A DNA stretch of 64,000 nt from Nymphaea colorata (GCF_008831285.2 NC_045151.1:3903544-3967543), one strand, 5' to 3'. Positions 24,807 to 39,139 are shown, counted from the first letter of the stretch. Numbers and translations are program-made. The notes: generated by a model from the letters alone, not told the origin.

Positions 24807-25987
24807 CTCCCCCTCACTCCTTCTTTTATATATATAATAACTTGTTGGAAATCTAATTTTTTTCAACTAAGGTCATGGATCATCATTTACAAAAGTGAGA
24901 ATTCATTTAAAGCAGATTTTTCAGGCTTAAAATTTCATCTGTTACCACAATTTTTTTTTCTTTTGGCATGTTGGAATGGGGGCACACAGAATTTTACCTA
25001 AAACATTGCTTCTCAAAAACAGGTAGCTCAATTGTGTACCTGTCTTATCCCTGTCAAAATGCAAAGACAACATTCATTGTATCTCCATACATGCCAATTA
25101 GATAATATTTGTAATACATCATCAGCAAAGAGGATTTACACAATAGTGAGATATCATATGATTGATGCAAGAACTCCCATAAACATGATTTTCAAAATCA
25201 AAGGGCACTAGTTATAGGATATTCACTTAAAAATATTCTATTCTGAATCTGAATCCCTTTACATATTTTATGTATGTCTTTTAAATCTGAATTTGAACCA
25301 GACTTGATGTCAATTCTTCAATTAGAGGTCGTTTCAGTTTCCCTATCCTATATTATGGTTTCCCTTTTCCTATATTAATTTTTTTCATATCTGACTTATC
25401 AGAAGCTTTGATGGGATTATCCAATCCAAATTGGACATAAATTGTCATCCTTACAGAGAATGAACCGTGGAGATAGGCTATGCAAATAACTGAACACATC
25501 AAAATTCTTGAGATAGTTTGGCTCTCATTTTAAATTCATCAGTCCTTCTGCAATAAAACAAAAGTGCTCAAATGGTTCCCAAAGCAATATGGCCTCATGT
25601 AAAGCAAAGTTCTAACAACCCATCACTCTTGTCCCACAGATAGTATGTAACCTATTCCTGGTTGAACTTTGAAACTATTTAGTAGATCAATTGGGTGAAG
25701 TAATTCATATCTCACGATTAAGGAATTTGATATTAAGTTTCAATGATTGAATCTCAAATTAAGTACTGATCCGATTTTAGAAATACAGGATTTGAAAACT
25801 CAGCCCAAATGTGATTACAAGGTACACCAAAAAATGGATTTATGTAATTGAAAAAAATGTAATGCACATGATATATATTCAAGAATTTCAATAGCTTCTT
25901 TTTTGCATTAACTGAAATCCTAACTTTTCTTCTCGAATGAAGCATGGATGGAGCCATGATACATTTAACTGCAGTATATATTGATCA
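24807..25987. other. Repeat-derived sequence up to the gap, no gene
   Basis: The inner end of the left inverted arm. It matches 26,791-27,960 inverted and, more distantly, 40,980-41,850 inverted. The frame at 25,754-25,957 (minus) is a shadow within this repeat. Confidence 0.6.
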
Positions 25988-26087
25988 NNNNNNNNNNNNN
26001 NNNNNNNNNNNNNNNNNNNNNNNNNNNNNNNNNNNNNNNNNNNNNNNNNNNNNNNNNNNNNNNNNNNNNNNNNNNNNNNNNNNNNNN
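25988..26087. other. Assembly gap of 100 N
   Basis: Exactly 100 N, the conventional placeholder for a scaffold join of unknown length. It sits between the two arms of the large inverted repeat. Confidence 0.99.
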
Positions 26088-27963
26088 ACTCAGGTTTCTA
26101 TGTATCAACATTATACGCATAAGAAAAAACTCAGGTTTCATTGTATAAAAACAAGAATGGCAATTTTAGGTTTCAATATTGTTGTTGACATTTTCAATGT
26201 ATCTATCATGACAAGAATGAGTTAGGTTTCAATATTATTGTTGACATCAGAGGCCACTTATAATTTACCACTGCCAATTGTGCTTTAATTGAGATAATAG
26301 TGTGGGGAAAAAGGCCCCTCACATCAAACATTGCTTAAAAACTAGATGCCATAGAATTATACAATGGGTGATAAAGTTCTAGCACTAGTGCAGAAAATTA
26401 TTCAAATTTGGAAGCTATACGCACAAGTAAAAAAGCTTGTGTCACAACATATTTGATAACAGAAATAGAAACTTTAGATTTTAGTATTAATATTTGCGGC
26501 AATGAATGTTGTATATATATATATATAGATTACGTGCTTTGATCATGAGACATTTAATTAATTTTGTTACATCTTAGTGAGGTATTACTTATAAAATAAT
26601 GTTTTAAAAAGGTAAACAATTTATGACATATATTTTCAAGATAAAATTATGTCGTACCTTGTGAAGTACTAGAATGATTATCATTATTCATATTATTTAT
26701 GCCAAAGACGAAGAAAACTAATGTCGAGCCTTTTGAAATACAATCTATTTGACTAATCATCCAATGAATCTGTTCCATAGTCCTCATGTTTGATCAATAT
26801 ATACTGCAGTTAAATGTATCATGGCTCCATCCATGCTTCATTCGAGAAGAAAAGTTAGGATTTAGTTAATGCAAAAAAGAAGCTATTGAAATTCTTGAAT
26901 ATATATCATGTGCTTACATTTTTTTCAATTACATAAATCCATTTTTTAGGTGTACCTTGTAATCACATTTGGGCTGAGTTTCAAATCCTGTATTTCTAAA
27001 ATCGGATCAGTACTTAATTTGAGATTCAATCATGAAACTTAATATCAAATTCCTTAATCGTGAGATATGAATTACTTCACCCAATTAACTACTAAATAGT
27101 TTCAAAGTTCAACCAGGAATAGGTTACATACTATCTGTGGGACAAGAGTGATGGGTTGTTAGAACTTTGCTTTACATGAGGCCATATTGCTTTGGGAACC
27201 ATTTGAGCACTTTTGTTTTATTGCAGAAGGACTGATGAATTTAAAATGAGAGCCAAACTATCTCAAGAATTTCGAGTGTTCAGTTATTTGCATAGCCTAT
27301 CTCCACGGTTCATTCTCTGTAAGGATGACAATTTATGTCCAATTTGGATTGGATAATCCCATCAAAGCTTCTGAGAAAGTCAGATATGAAAAAAATTAAT
27401 ATAGGAAAAGGAAACCATAATATAGAATAGGGAAACTGAAACGACCTCTAATTGAAGAATTGACATCAAGTCTGGTTCAAATTCAGATTTAAAAGACATA
27501 CATAAATATGTAAAGGGATTCAGATTCAGAATAGAATTATTTTTAAGTGAATATCCTATAACTTGTGCCCTTTGATTTTGAAAATCATGTTTATGGGAGT
27601 TCTTGCCTCAATCATATGATATCTCACTATTGTGTAAATCCTCTTTGCTGATGATGTATTACAAATATTATCTAATTGGCATGTATGGAGATACAATGAA
27701 TGTTGTCTTTGCATTTTGACAGGGATAAGACAGGTACCACAATTGAGCTACCTGTTTTGAGAAGCAATGTTTTAGGTAAAATTCTGTGTGCCCCATTCCA
27801 ACATGCCAAAAGAAAAAAAAATTGTGGTAACAGATGAAATTTTAAGCCTGAAAATCTGCTTTAAATGAATTCTCACTTTTGTAAATGATGATCCATGACC
27901 TTAGTTGAAAAAAATTAGATTTCCAACAAGTTATTATATATATAAAAGAAGGAGTGAGGGGGA

Positions 27964-28482
27964 GAGAGAAGTTGAACCATGACTGATATTTTTGTCAAAA
28001 TGACAGTTGATCTAAGCCATCAGATCTTTCGGCTCTGATGCTAGCTTTTTTTTATTTTTTATTTTTTAACATTTTCTCTCAACCTGATGCCTCCTTCCCT
28101 CTTCCTCCCACCCAGCTGTGTTAAGTAGCATCCCTGGTTTAACACAGCTGGGGGGAAGGGGCCGCCAAGACTACACCAATTCTTGGGGTGCCGGTGGTGG
28201 CAGCAGAGATGGGTGGAATAATCTACCCATCTTTTGTTAACACAAAGGAGGACCTCCGGTGGATTTGGGGAGGATTGTGAGGCCGTTGTCAGCACGTTTC
28301 GATGAGGGATGGAGGAAGGGATTGAGAAAATCATGAAAGGAGGAAGGCATCGGGGACAGAGAAGATGTTAAAAATGACTAAACAAAAACAAAGAAGCCAA
28401 CATCTGAGGCTTCCGACCTAAAGATCAGATGGCTCAAATGAACTTTCACTTTTGACATATTAATACTAGAAACATGGTTCAG
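27964..28482. mobile_element. TIR-bounded element, inverted copy in unit 1
   Basis: Counterpart of 24,288-24,806 with the same terminal repeats and both internal hairpins, the 11-base stem with one mismatch. Confidence 0.65.
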
Positions 28483-29829
28483 TTTATATATATATATATA
28501 TATCATGTCTCTTTGTTTATGACATCCAAAAGAGTGTTTTTGTTACATGCCCTCTTTAAGGCATATTTAGTTTCCTATCAAGAAACGAGCATTGCATGTT
28601 TGGCACGTGCCCTTTTTAGAAAATGTAAACATGGTCTAGGGCTGGCAAGTTAAAGTTGTCATACGTCAATCATAGAATGCCAAAAACGGGCATGTATCTT
28701 CTTTTCATTATGTGATTCGGAACCATTAAATACTTAAGTAGTGTTAGATAAGAAGAAAATTATGTTTTATAATACGTAGCCACACCATTGCCTTAATATC
28801 ACCCTACCATAGCCATTTCTACACACCCTTTTCGGCGACCCCATGACCTTATTCTATTCTAGTGCCGGATAATTTCCAGTCATACATTCACCTTGATGGG
28901 ACCTTGACTCCCCACTGATCTTGCTACACATCATTCAAAAACCAATTTTTAAGCAAAATATATTGAACATAACAGAAAGAGAATGTTTGGAAGTCCGAGA
29001 AGACCAAACAGCCCCCTAACATACTTTCAACTTTAGATCATAATGCAATGGTAAAATTATTGTAAAAAAGATCACCATAAATAGTGTTCAGTATCATAAA
29101 ATTAGTTTAGTATTACATGAATCTATTTCAAAGGTTATGGTAGTTTGATGAATCACTAAAGGTAGTGTTTCATGAATCTATCCTAAAACTTAATACAACT
29201 TGATAACACTCATGTGCCAATCGCTAAACAACTCTTCAAAAAATTTTAAAAAAAGAGATAACATATAAAGCTTGTTTGTCTTGTTGACCATTGGCTGGGT
29301 ACTGTAGGGAATGGGTTTGCCATAGCGGGACAACTAGAACTCATGTCTGGATCTTCCACTCACAAATATTTCTGAAAAACTGGATAAATAAAGTAAAAAA
29401 TGCGGAAAAAAAAGATTCCTAATATTTTTCCGATGGTGAGTGCTTGTGCCTGTACCATGGCTCAGTCTTGAGAGTGGATATTGTTGAGCACCACGCAGGA
29501 GCCCATGCAACGCATCATCCATTTATCCATTTACCTTTTACAATTTTCATTAGTGCCCCATAATTTTGGATATATTCCTATAATTGAGCATCCATTTTTC
29601 TCCTCAACTTTTGTATATCCACTCGTGTGGTGTGGTGTCTTAATTTTATTCATTCTTGTATAAGGAGGCAAAAAAGAAAAAAAAAACATAATAAATGATT
29701 AAGAATGCTATTAATTGTGATTGTCTTTTAATCTCAGGTTTCCAGTTCTTAATGTGTATATGTGTATATATATTCTGCATTTTCTTCTCAAATGGCGATT
29801 TTTTTAGAAGGTAAAGGGAGAGACAGACA

Positions 29830-30385
29830 TGACAAAGGTTATACTCAAAATGAATAAGTATAATATGCATAGCTTTTGTGCTTCACGTGGCTTGGACTTC
29901 GGGAAGACGGTTAGTCAGCTGCACCCAAGACTCCAAGAGACTGGCAATTATACACAATGTAACAACATTAGCAATAAGCCACTAGTGTGTTTTTGTCCAT
30001 CCAATGAGAATCTGAAAATGGCAAAGGAAGGAAGGTATGTATAATTCTATTGTAATTGTAAGCAAAAGTATTGATTATTCCATGGTTCCAATGGTGATGA
30101 AACAATGCCTTCCAGCAACATGATCCCATGTCACAATCAATACTTTTGCTTACAAAAAATGTTGATTGTAGAATAGAATTAATCTACATGCCTTCTGAAT
30201 TCCTGCTTCCTTTTCCATTTTCAGCTTCACAATGGAATGAGAAAGACCCACCAGTGTGTTATTGCTAATGTTCTTACATTTTGTCTACGTGTCTCATGGA
30301 GGCTTGGCTAATCCTGACTAACTGTCTTCCTAAAGTCTAAACCAAGTGAAGCATAAAGGCCATGTACATCATTTAAATTATGATC
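29830..30385. repeat. Foldback element copy (unit 1, first)
   Basis: Inverted counterpart of 22,370-22,915. The inner stems lie at about 30,057-30,075 and 30,139-30,156. Confidence 0.85.
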
Positions 30386-31019
30386 ACTTTTTTATTTATA
30401 ATCTCTTATCAAGTAGAAAACAAATTTTAATCATTAAACAATAACAAAAACATGTAATACTAAAAATAATGAATCAATTAACAAATTCCTTTAAAAAAGT
30501 ACAAGGCCCTATCGGCCCCCTTTGGCTCTGCCCCTACTACCATACATTTGCAAGCTCTGTATGATACTTGGATTTTTCCAGCTTCAACAATCAAATTTAT
30601 AGAAAAAAAACATGTGAGTCAAATATATCGGAATGTAATGTTTCTAGCGTTATATGCATAAGTAAAAAAATTCAAATTTTGATATATAAAAAACAAGAAA
30701 GGCAATTTTAGGTTTGAATATTGTTGAAGAAATTTTCGATGCAACCATGACAAGAATGACAATTTTATGTTTCAATATTATTGTTTACATCGAAGGCTAC
30801 TTTTCATTTACCCCTACTAATTGTACTTTCCAAATTTTGAGTATTTGTATCTATGTTTTCCTAAAATGTGCTTGGGCTTTATTTGATAGAATAGAGTTGG
30901 CCAACAAACCCCTAACTTGCAACAACATTTAAAAACAACGATGGCATAGACTTTATACAATGTGTATATATTCTGCATTTTCATCTGAAAAGGTGATTTA
31001 GTAGAAGGTAAAGGGGGAG

Positions 31020-31560
31020 ACAGACATGATAAACGTTATACACAAAATAAATGACGTATAACATGCATGGCTTTTGTGCTTCACATGGCTTGGACTTTGG
31101 GAGGACGGTTAGTCAGCTGCACCCAAGACTCCATGAGACAGGAATTATACACAATATAACAACAATAGCAATAAACCACTGGTGGGTCTTTGTCCATCCT
31201 TTAAGAAGCTAAAAATGGCAAAGGAAAGAAGGTACGTATAATTCTGTTGTAATTGTAAGGAAAAGTACTGATTGTTCCATGGTTCCAATGGTGATGAAAC
31301 AATGCCTTCCAGCTAGGTGATCCCATGTCATGATCAATACTTTTGCTTACAAAAAATGTCCGACTGTAGAATATAAGTAATCTACATGCCTTCTGAATTC
31401 TTGCTTCCTTTTCCATTTTCTGCTTCACAATGGACTGGGAAAGACCCACCAGTGTGTTATTGCTAATCTTCTTACATTATGTCTACCTGTCTCATGGAGG
31501 CTTGGGTAGTCCTGACTAACAGTCTTCCTGAATTCTAAAACAAGTGAAGCATAAAGCCCA
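31020..31560. repeat. Foldback element copy (unit 1, second)
   Basis: Inverted counterpart of 21,048-21,545, retaining both arms and the inner stem. Confidence 0.8.
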
Positions 31561-32130
31561 TCTCCCTCATTTAAATAACTTATCAAGTAGAAAACGAATT
31601 GTAATCATTAAACAAGAACAAAAACATGTAATACTAAAAATAATTAATCAACAAACGAATTCTTTTAAAAAATTACATGGCCCTGCCAGGCCCCCTTCAC
31701 TCCGCCCCGGCTACCATACATTTGCAAGCTCTGCATGATACTTGGATTTGTATCATCGAAGGCCACTTATCATTTACCCGTACCAATTGTACTTTGCAAA
31801 TTTGAGTATTGATCAAGTCTAAATGTGCTTTGCTTTATTAAAATAGAGTCAAAAACCAATAACATCATAAAAAAATGACATAGACGTACACAATGGTGAC
31901 ATGGTTAGCATTGGTGCAGCAAATGGTTCAAATTTGGAACCTATATGCATAACTAAAAATGCTTTTGCCGCAAAGTATTTGATATCAGTAATGGAAACTC
32001 TGTTTTACATGAGTCCATATTGGGGGCTTGTCTTTAAGATCCCGCCTTCCATCCTTCAAAAAACTGAACAGGCAAGGGCATGTGCTAATTTCATTGAAGG
32101 AGAATGAAATTTGTCGCAATAGCCATCTGG

Positions 32131-32470
32131 TCAGATGCCTCCCCTTTGCCTCCCCAAAGAGAAAGGTAAGATAGGTTTAAGGAGGCTAACTGACTTTAAC
32201 CATGCATCTCTTGCAGCTTTAGATTGCAAAGCCTTGCAAACTGATTCCCTTTGCTTGAATATGATAAGAGCCAGAAACATAGCTCCCAAAGCCCATGGAT
32301 CGTCAACTCTTACCCAGGCTGTTTTTCCATGTGGCGGCACATATTCTCAGCATGGAAAACAATTGGGTCCCAAGTCATATGGGAGGTACATAGTGGCTTG
32401 CACACCAAATTCTTCGTTGATGGCTGCCAAGGCTGCCCGCTGCAACCTTCCACCGACTAGTGACTCCTAG
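32131..32470 (-). other. Unrecognised protein-like stretch, unit 1 copy
   Basis: Inverted counterpart of 20,092-20,431. The minus frame has a Gly to Ser and an Asp to Asn change relative to contig 1, and the plus frame (32,135-32,470) has a Pro to Leu and a Ser to Leu change. The in-frame stop is kept. Confidence 0.35.
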
Positions 32471-33754
32471 TTTTTGTGCAGTTCATGAGTTCATTTTTCA
32501 TGGGCAGCAGCAAACTTGCAGAAGCTGTTTTTTCCAGGAAACACTAAATATATAAAGAGACATCTACCCAGGTCATGTGAAGCTGCCCCATATAATTGAA
32601 TCTAGGCCCATCCAACTACAATACTGAATTAAAGTTAGGTATCTTGGCCCTTGGCAGCAGGTAAATGAATTGCTCACGTCAATTTCCATCATCTTCTTCC
32701 CTTAGGAGAGGGAGAGAGATGTATTGGTATGTCTATTACGCCTGACTTTTTCATATCTCGGCCTTCCTCTTGTTGCTCTCTTTGGCACTCATAAGCTTTA
32801 AATTTTGTGTGTGGACACAATCTGCTCTCTTTCATTTCCTAAAAAGAATTGCAGATGGCTTGCTTTGGTGTCAAAATGTATGTTCAATGATTGGCTGCAA
32901 CTCAATGCTTCTGTTCCATTCCGTGGGACCGTGTCCATCAAATTCTTCCATAGCAATATATCTGTTGCATATTGATTGGGACATGGAAATGTTTCCCTTC
33001 ACCGTCCATACCATGTGGACAACTCTACGATTTTTTAAAGAAAAGTTCCAATGCATGCTGCCAGCAGGTTCTCGAAGATGTTAGAAATAAATTTTAGGGT
33101 GCTTTGGTTTAACAAAAATCACATGATTGATTCTTTACGCTTTGGAATGTGGATCATTATGTGCCAGCCCCAGCTTGAAATTTTGACTGATGGTGAGCAA
33201 ATCTTACGAATGATCAATGGGCTTAGATGAGATTCATAAGATTAAATAATGTGATAAAATGAGAAAATTAACATCAAAATTTGAAACAGTCCATACAATT
33301 TTAATTCAATGTCAAATTCCAGAAAAGGATAATAACAAAACTATAACAAAATTTCAAGACTGAAAAATTAAGCATTCGTCCGTGGCGCTGTTGAAGAACT
33401 TGGTCAGACGGTAGAATAATCTACATGCCTTCTGAATTCTTGCTTTCTTTTCCATTTTCAGCTTGTTAATTGACTGAGGTTGCTAATGTTGTTACATTGT
33501 GTCTACCTATCTCATGGAGTCTTGGGTAATCTTGACTAACTGTCTTCTTGTACCTCATTCACATATTCAAGAACTTTATAAAGAGGTTCAATCTGATAGA
33601 GAAGGACGGAGAGTGGTTTTTCACGAGTATCAGATACGTATCATTGGTCAGTTAGACTGCTTTATTGAGTAGACAACCAACATGTACTTTCCAAACTTTC
33701 TCCAACTCATGCAAAGCCATTTTTCAGAGGCAGAAAATGCTCACCAGATTTCAA

Positions 33755-33797
<43 letters not shown>

Positions 33798-34639
33798 ATT
33801 ACGTGCTTTGATCATGAGACGTTTAATTAATTGTGTTACATGGTTAACAAGGTGTTACTTATAAATAAAATTTCCAAAATATTTTTACAAAAAAATTATG
33901 CCATCCCTTGTAAAGTACTTGAATGATATATAATTTACAATTTTACGCCGAAGGAAAAAATATGTGGAACCTTGTTAACCCCCTACTAAATAGATCAATC
34001 AGCCAATAACCCAGTTCTCATTGTCCACAAAGTCAATGTGTCATGGCTCTTTCCAAGCTTGTTTCACAAAGAGAAAAGTTAGGATTTCTGTTAATACAAG
34101 AAGCATCAGGAGGATTAAAAAAGTTAAAACAAGAGCAAAATTAACCCCAGATTTTTTATCTGGTTGGGTAATTTTCTCAGCCGTCCATCTTGGAAATATC
34201 AACAACTAAAATCAATATTTATGGATCTCGTACCTTATAATATAAACATCAGAGAGAACAAAAATAGTGATTTGTTAAACAACATTTATGTAGATAGTGG
34301 GTAATCAACCACTGACATCAGTAAAAAATTATCGGTTCCCAATATACCGGCTGTAATCGTTAAAGAATTCAAACAAAGAAATTTTTACAGTTCAAACGAA
34401 TTATTTTATACATTTTCTTCTCGTTAATTAGAAAAACATGTCTCATGATTTTTTTACACACTTGTATACACATTAACTGTGTTTTGTTATATAATTAAAT
34501 CTGGCTAGCTGAAACTCTAATTGTTTTTAACATATCAAAGACTCTAAGCTTCTTTAGTAGCTTTAAAGCTTTAATGTTTTTTACTGCCTTGAAAAATCAA
34601 AGAAATGAAACCAATATCTATAATAATTTTGATATATAT

Positions 34640-34644
34640 GTGTG

Positions 34645-34699
<55 letters not shown>

Positions 34700-34710
34700 A
34701 TGTGTGTGTG
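34640..34710. repeat. (AT)n then (GT)n
   Basis: Compound dinucleotide run, the counterpart of 17,700-17,776. It is longer in unit 2 (50,775-50,845). Confidence 0.9.
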
Positions 34711-34800
34711 CATTGATCATGAAACATTTACTAATTTCATTACATGGTTAACAAGGTGTTACCTATAAATAAATTTTTCAAAAAGGTGAACAATTTATAG

Positions 34801-34909
34801 AGAAAATACCCTTATTAAAATACCCTTATTGAATTGTTCTGAGCTGTCCATCTTGGAAAAATCAATGGATAAAATTATAGTTTATGGGACTCATACCGAC
34901 AATGTCTCC

Positions 34910-34966
<57 letters not shown>

Positions 34967-36702
34967 CATACACGCACGCACACATGTACATATACATGAA
35001 TATATGCAGACATATAGAGAGAAAAAGTGAGATTCATTTGTCTATGAAATGAGAATTATGTAATTAATAGAAACTTCTCAAAATCATTATTCTTTCTAAT
35101 TCGAACAAAAAAGTTAAAAGTGATCTACAATGAAAGAACCATCACCATTGTGCAATTTGACCGCTGACATTAGTGACAAAATCTTGAGACAAATAAACAA
35201 ATGCAAAACAATTGGTTGCTGCTAAAAAATTGTAGGGTAATCCAATTCCGTGTCAAACATTTAAGTCACTAAAAAATTTTAGATTTGCAGACTCGCAGTT
35301 GACATGTTGCATGGGTTTAAAGAATTCTTCAAAATAAATTTATACAGTTCTAACAAAAGTTCTTCTTGTTCATTAGAAAAATAACTCTTATAATATACTT
35401 GTATATGCATTAACCGTATATTGTTATAAAATTAATATGGCTAGATAAAACACTCATACTTTTAATCAGATCAAAGACTCAAAGCCCGCTTAGTACCTTT
35501 GAAGCTTTTATTTTTTTACTGCCAGTGAAAATTTTAAGAAATGAAACCATTATGTAGAATATATATATACATATATATAGATTACGTGCATTGATCATCC
35601 GACATCTTAATTAATTGCATTATATGATTAACATGGTGTTACTTATAAAATATTTTTTCAAAGAGGTGAACGGTGTATCATTTATATTTTTACGAAAAAA
35701 ATATGTCGTACCTTGTAAAATACTAGAATGTTATATAATTTGTTTTTACATCGAAGAAAAAAAAATTATGTCGAACCTTCGTGAACTACAAACTAAATCG
35801 ATCAATCGGACAATAAATCACTTCTCAAAATCCTCATGCTCAATCAATACGTACTTTGGTTACATGTATCATGGATCCGTCGAAGCTTGTTTTATGAAGA
35901 GAAATTAGGATTTTTGTTAAAATAAAAAGTAAACGAAGGATTAAAGAACTTAAAATAAGAGTGAAATTAGCTCAAAATTTTTTATATGGTTGGATAATTT
36001 TCATAACAATTGTCCATGGTCTATTTTTTATACGGATGTCAACATTTTCAATATAATTCAGAGATCTTATTAAACTGTTCTGAAAAAAGAGAAAGAAAAC
36101 AAAGAATATCCACTTAAGTATCATGTGAAATACTCTCAAAACAAGTATTTTGAGGATTTATGCGTTTTTAAAGACACCCACATTTGATGACCACACATTT
36201 CCTATGATATCACCCTACGATAGCCATTCGAAGACACCCATTCTAGAGACGTCATGAACTTATTCTAAACCTAAAAAAAAAGTCTACCAAGTTCACCTGT
36301 CTTATGTATGTCCATATTTTTCAGTCATACATTGACCTTGATGGGACCTTGACTCCCCAACGATCATGCTATATATCAGCCAAAAACCAATTTTTAAGCA
36401 AGATAAATTGAATGTAACAGAAAAATAAATGTTTGCACATTCGAAAAGACCAAAAAGCCCCATAATTCAGTTCTACTTTAAAAACTAAGAGCAATGATAA
36501 AATTAGAGCAAAAAGAATCCCATGAAGGGCAGTTTGGTAACATTAACACTAATTTAGTATCTCATAAATCTATTTTAAGGATTATAGCATACTGTTGAAA
36601 CACTAAAATGTAATGCTTCATGAACCTATCTTAATTTTGATATATATTTATTGAAGTCCTCTTAATGTTCATGTTGCTAAACACCCAATGACAAAGAGAG
36701 AA
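34801..36702. other. Unit segment between the two inverted homologies, no gene
   Basis: The segment opens with an inverted copy of repeat D (34,801-34,905), then a palindromic microsatellite, then diverged inverted relatives of 4,430-5,290 (35,300-36,050). It ends with a relative of the ggtcccat module (near 36,345). The 97-codon frame at 35,615-35,908 has no known domain and is frame-shifted in unit 2 (51,749-52,030). Confidence 0.6.
34905..34967. repeat. Self-complementary (CT)n(AT)n(AG)n microsatellite
   Basis: The CT run, AT run and AG run are ordered so that the whole tract is its own reverse complement. The unit 2 copy (51,041-51,103) has different run lengths. Confidence 0.95.
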
Positions 36703-38169
36703 AATATAGGGAAAATTTTCTTTTCAGACCCAATAATATGGCGTGACATGCATTGGGTCTTGAGCACACTGCATACTACACCAATCCAAATCTAATCTGC
36801 CCGAACACTGAACCATTTTTCATTATTGAAAGAACTAAAAAAAGACAAAAAACAACTTTGCCATATCCAGGGAAGCCATGTACCCAGCAATGACTAGATA
36901 GGAATAACGGGTATGATCGTTTATCCTAATAATCTTCACCATATATTTCATCTTATTTTATTTTAGCAAATATATACTTCTGGTTAGGCTGAGAATTCGA
37001 TTATGTGCCTTCAAATTTCATTTTGAACAAATCACGTCTACCACAAATCACCATATATCTTAACCTATTTATTTGTCATCAAAATTTGAGAAAAAGTGGG
37101 CTAAATAAGTTGAGATAATTGATCATTCACGTAAACTATTGAAATTTTAATGACTAGTGCACCACTAGATGTGCTTCTATTTGAACACGAACGATGGTGT
37201 TTAAAATCTCTCCACCTGCAACCATATGCATGCCCGTTCTAAATGATGTTATTGCAACGAACAAGACAGAGACAGGTTAGCAGCTAGTTTTCTTTCTGAA
37301 CAACTTTTTGCACTTCAAAAAAGGAGGTCACATATAAACAAGTACAGCAGGATGGCATGTCAAGCAGACCTTTTACCCTAAGAAGACCTTAAACCAATAA
37401 AAGGCAAGGGCTTAAGCTTAGACTTTAGTCTTTAGTCAAGCAGTGGGCCTTTCTGCTCACCCAAAAAACCATCACCTATCATTGAGGAGACTCCAGCATT
37501 CCCCACCACAAAATGGTGCGTCATCAATGCTCATAATGACAACCGTTCATCGAGATATATAAACAAGCATCTGCAATGCAAAAATACCCCATTGATGCTC
37601 ATTAAGGCATCGACCCGTCAAGAAACAAAGTAGTTGTGACTTTTTATATCTTTGAACTGAATTGTTGGGTGACACATAAATTGTGAATTGATCTCAGCTC
37701 TACAATTTTAAAGTAAATAAAAATATGCATCATACTTGTGTGACAGACTGTAAATTATATCTTAAAAAATATCATGATGACACAGTGTTTCTTAAGGGCT
37801 TGTTTGGCAATCACAATAGTAATACATGCACGTATCTATCTTAAAACTAGAGGGGCATTCATGTAGTACTATGACATAATGTTTCCTGAGTAGTTTCTCC
37901 AATTATTAATGCTGATACATGAAACAATGCGTTACTGTAACCACTGCCAAATAAGCCCCAAAAAAACTATACCCTAAATTAAGAGGGACATGAAACTGTG
38001 TTGCCATGTAAATAGGCCAATAAGCACCTCCTCCCATCTGTAGCCCGGTTCTGGACTACATGTCGTCAACAGGTAGCAGCCACTCTTTAACCCAGTTCAT
38101 TAAGTTTACAAAGCCCAAGAATTCTTTTTCTCAATGTCATGTTCAACTCCTTTATTGTAGTAGCGCTCT
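36703..38169. repeat. Inverted copy of 1-1,467 (unit 1)
   Basis: Collinear and highly similar in reverse orientation. The next unit repeats it at 52,840-54,302. No gene is recognised. Confidence 0.9.
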
Positions 38170-38689
38170 GTCAACCGAATGCACACACTAAGTCATGAAT
38201 AAGCATACTAATTACAGCAATTTCGGTTACTATCAGTTGGGTTCACCATTTTCCATGGTACTTAATAGGACATGATACAGTGTGCGAAAAGTTTCCGATG
38301 CACACTAATTAAACCTTTTGCTTTTATTACTCATGTAAAAATATGAAAAAAATATGTTGTGGGCCATACCTATAAAACTCCATTTTTTAAGCAACAATTA
38401 CCATACCTATAAAACTCCATTTTTAGTTTAGTTCAGCACTTTGGCCTTTATTTTCAAGAGAATAAGATATATATATATATATATATATGAGTGAGTGAAT
38501 GCTGATTCATGAAGGCTGTCTCATCTAACGTAATGGACGGTTGAGAGATAAACGGGAAATGGTATAAACAAATATTAGATGATTAAAATGCCCATCAAAT
38601 TATTTTCCTTGTTTTTCTCTCAACTCAACTTCACGTTGGATCGATCATGCATTGTTGAAGATGCCTACACCAATCTGTGCAGTGATATG

Positions 38690-38872
38690 TGCCACAAAAT
38701 TGTTGGTGATAATTTTTACCAACATTTTCTTCATTAACGGCCTCTATAGACGTCAGTAAAAGTTTTACTAACATTTTATTCGCCATCTACATACATCAGT
38801 AAAACTTTTACCGACATTTTGAGTTTGTCGGTAAATCCACCTTTTTTTATAGGGAAGGGGTTTCTCATAGTG
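38690..38872 (+). mobile_element. Probable CACTA (En/Spm) transposon end, unit 1
   Basis: The end reads aaggggtttctcatagtg, whose complement starts CACTATGAGAAACC, the form of CACTA termini. Just inside are repeated subterminal lines of the type cgtcagtaaaagttttac, catcagtaaaacttttacc and tgtcggtaaa, as in CACTA subterminal regions. The opposite end was not found within the unit, so this may be a truncated or solo end. No transposase is visible. Confidence 0.5.
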
Positions 38873-39085
38873 GTTCCACTAGAACTTGGGTCCAGATCTT
38901 CTACTTGGAAGCTGGATCCAAAAATCCATGTGATGTTAGCAGGGGAAACTACACACCTCTTCAAAATTTATAGTAGAATAAGCAATATTTCTGGAAAATG
39001 AAGAAGGCAAAAGAGACACCATGAATCAATGCCAATTCTATTAATTACGATTGTTATTCAATGACAACTTCCAATCATTGGCCAG

Positions 39086-39116
<31 letters not shown>

Positions 39117-39139
39117 ATATAATGTTTTTTCTTCTCAAA
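38873..39139. other. No gene recognised
   Basis: The stretch has short open frames on both strands (38,819-39,001 and 38,776-38,964 overlap each other and the CACTA end) and an (AC)n(AT)n run at about 39,087-39,117. It is identical in unit 2 apart from run length. Confidence 0.4.

Larger units (their letters stand above)
26791..34800. repeat. Right arm of the large inverted repeat (unit 1)
   Basis: Reverse complement of 17,612-25,987. Equivalent stretches are 42,751-50,936 in unit 2 and 58,887-63,615 (cut by the gap) in unit 3. Confidence 0.95.

Noticed and set aside
35615-35908. 97-codon frame in the tandem unit
   Set aside because: The unit 2 copy is frame-shifted by a small deletion and ends differently, so it is not constrained.
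38185-38872. The cacacactaagtcatg line at about 38,183 as the partner end of the CACTA element
   Set aside because: It shares only the five letters CACTA and not the following TGAGAAACC, and no matching target duplication is present.
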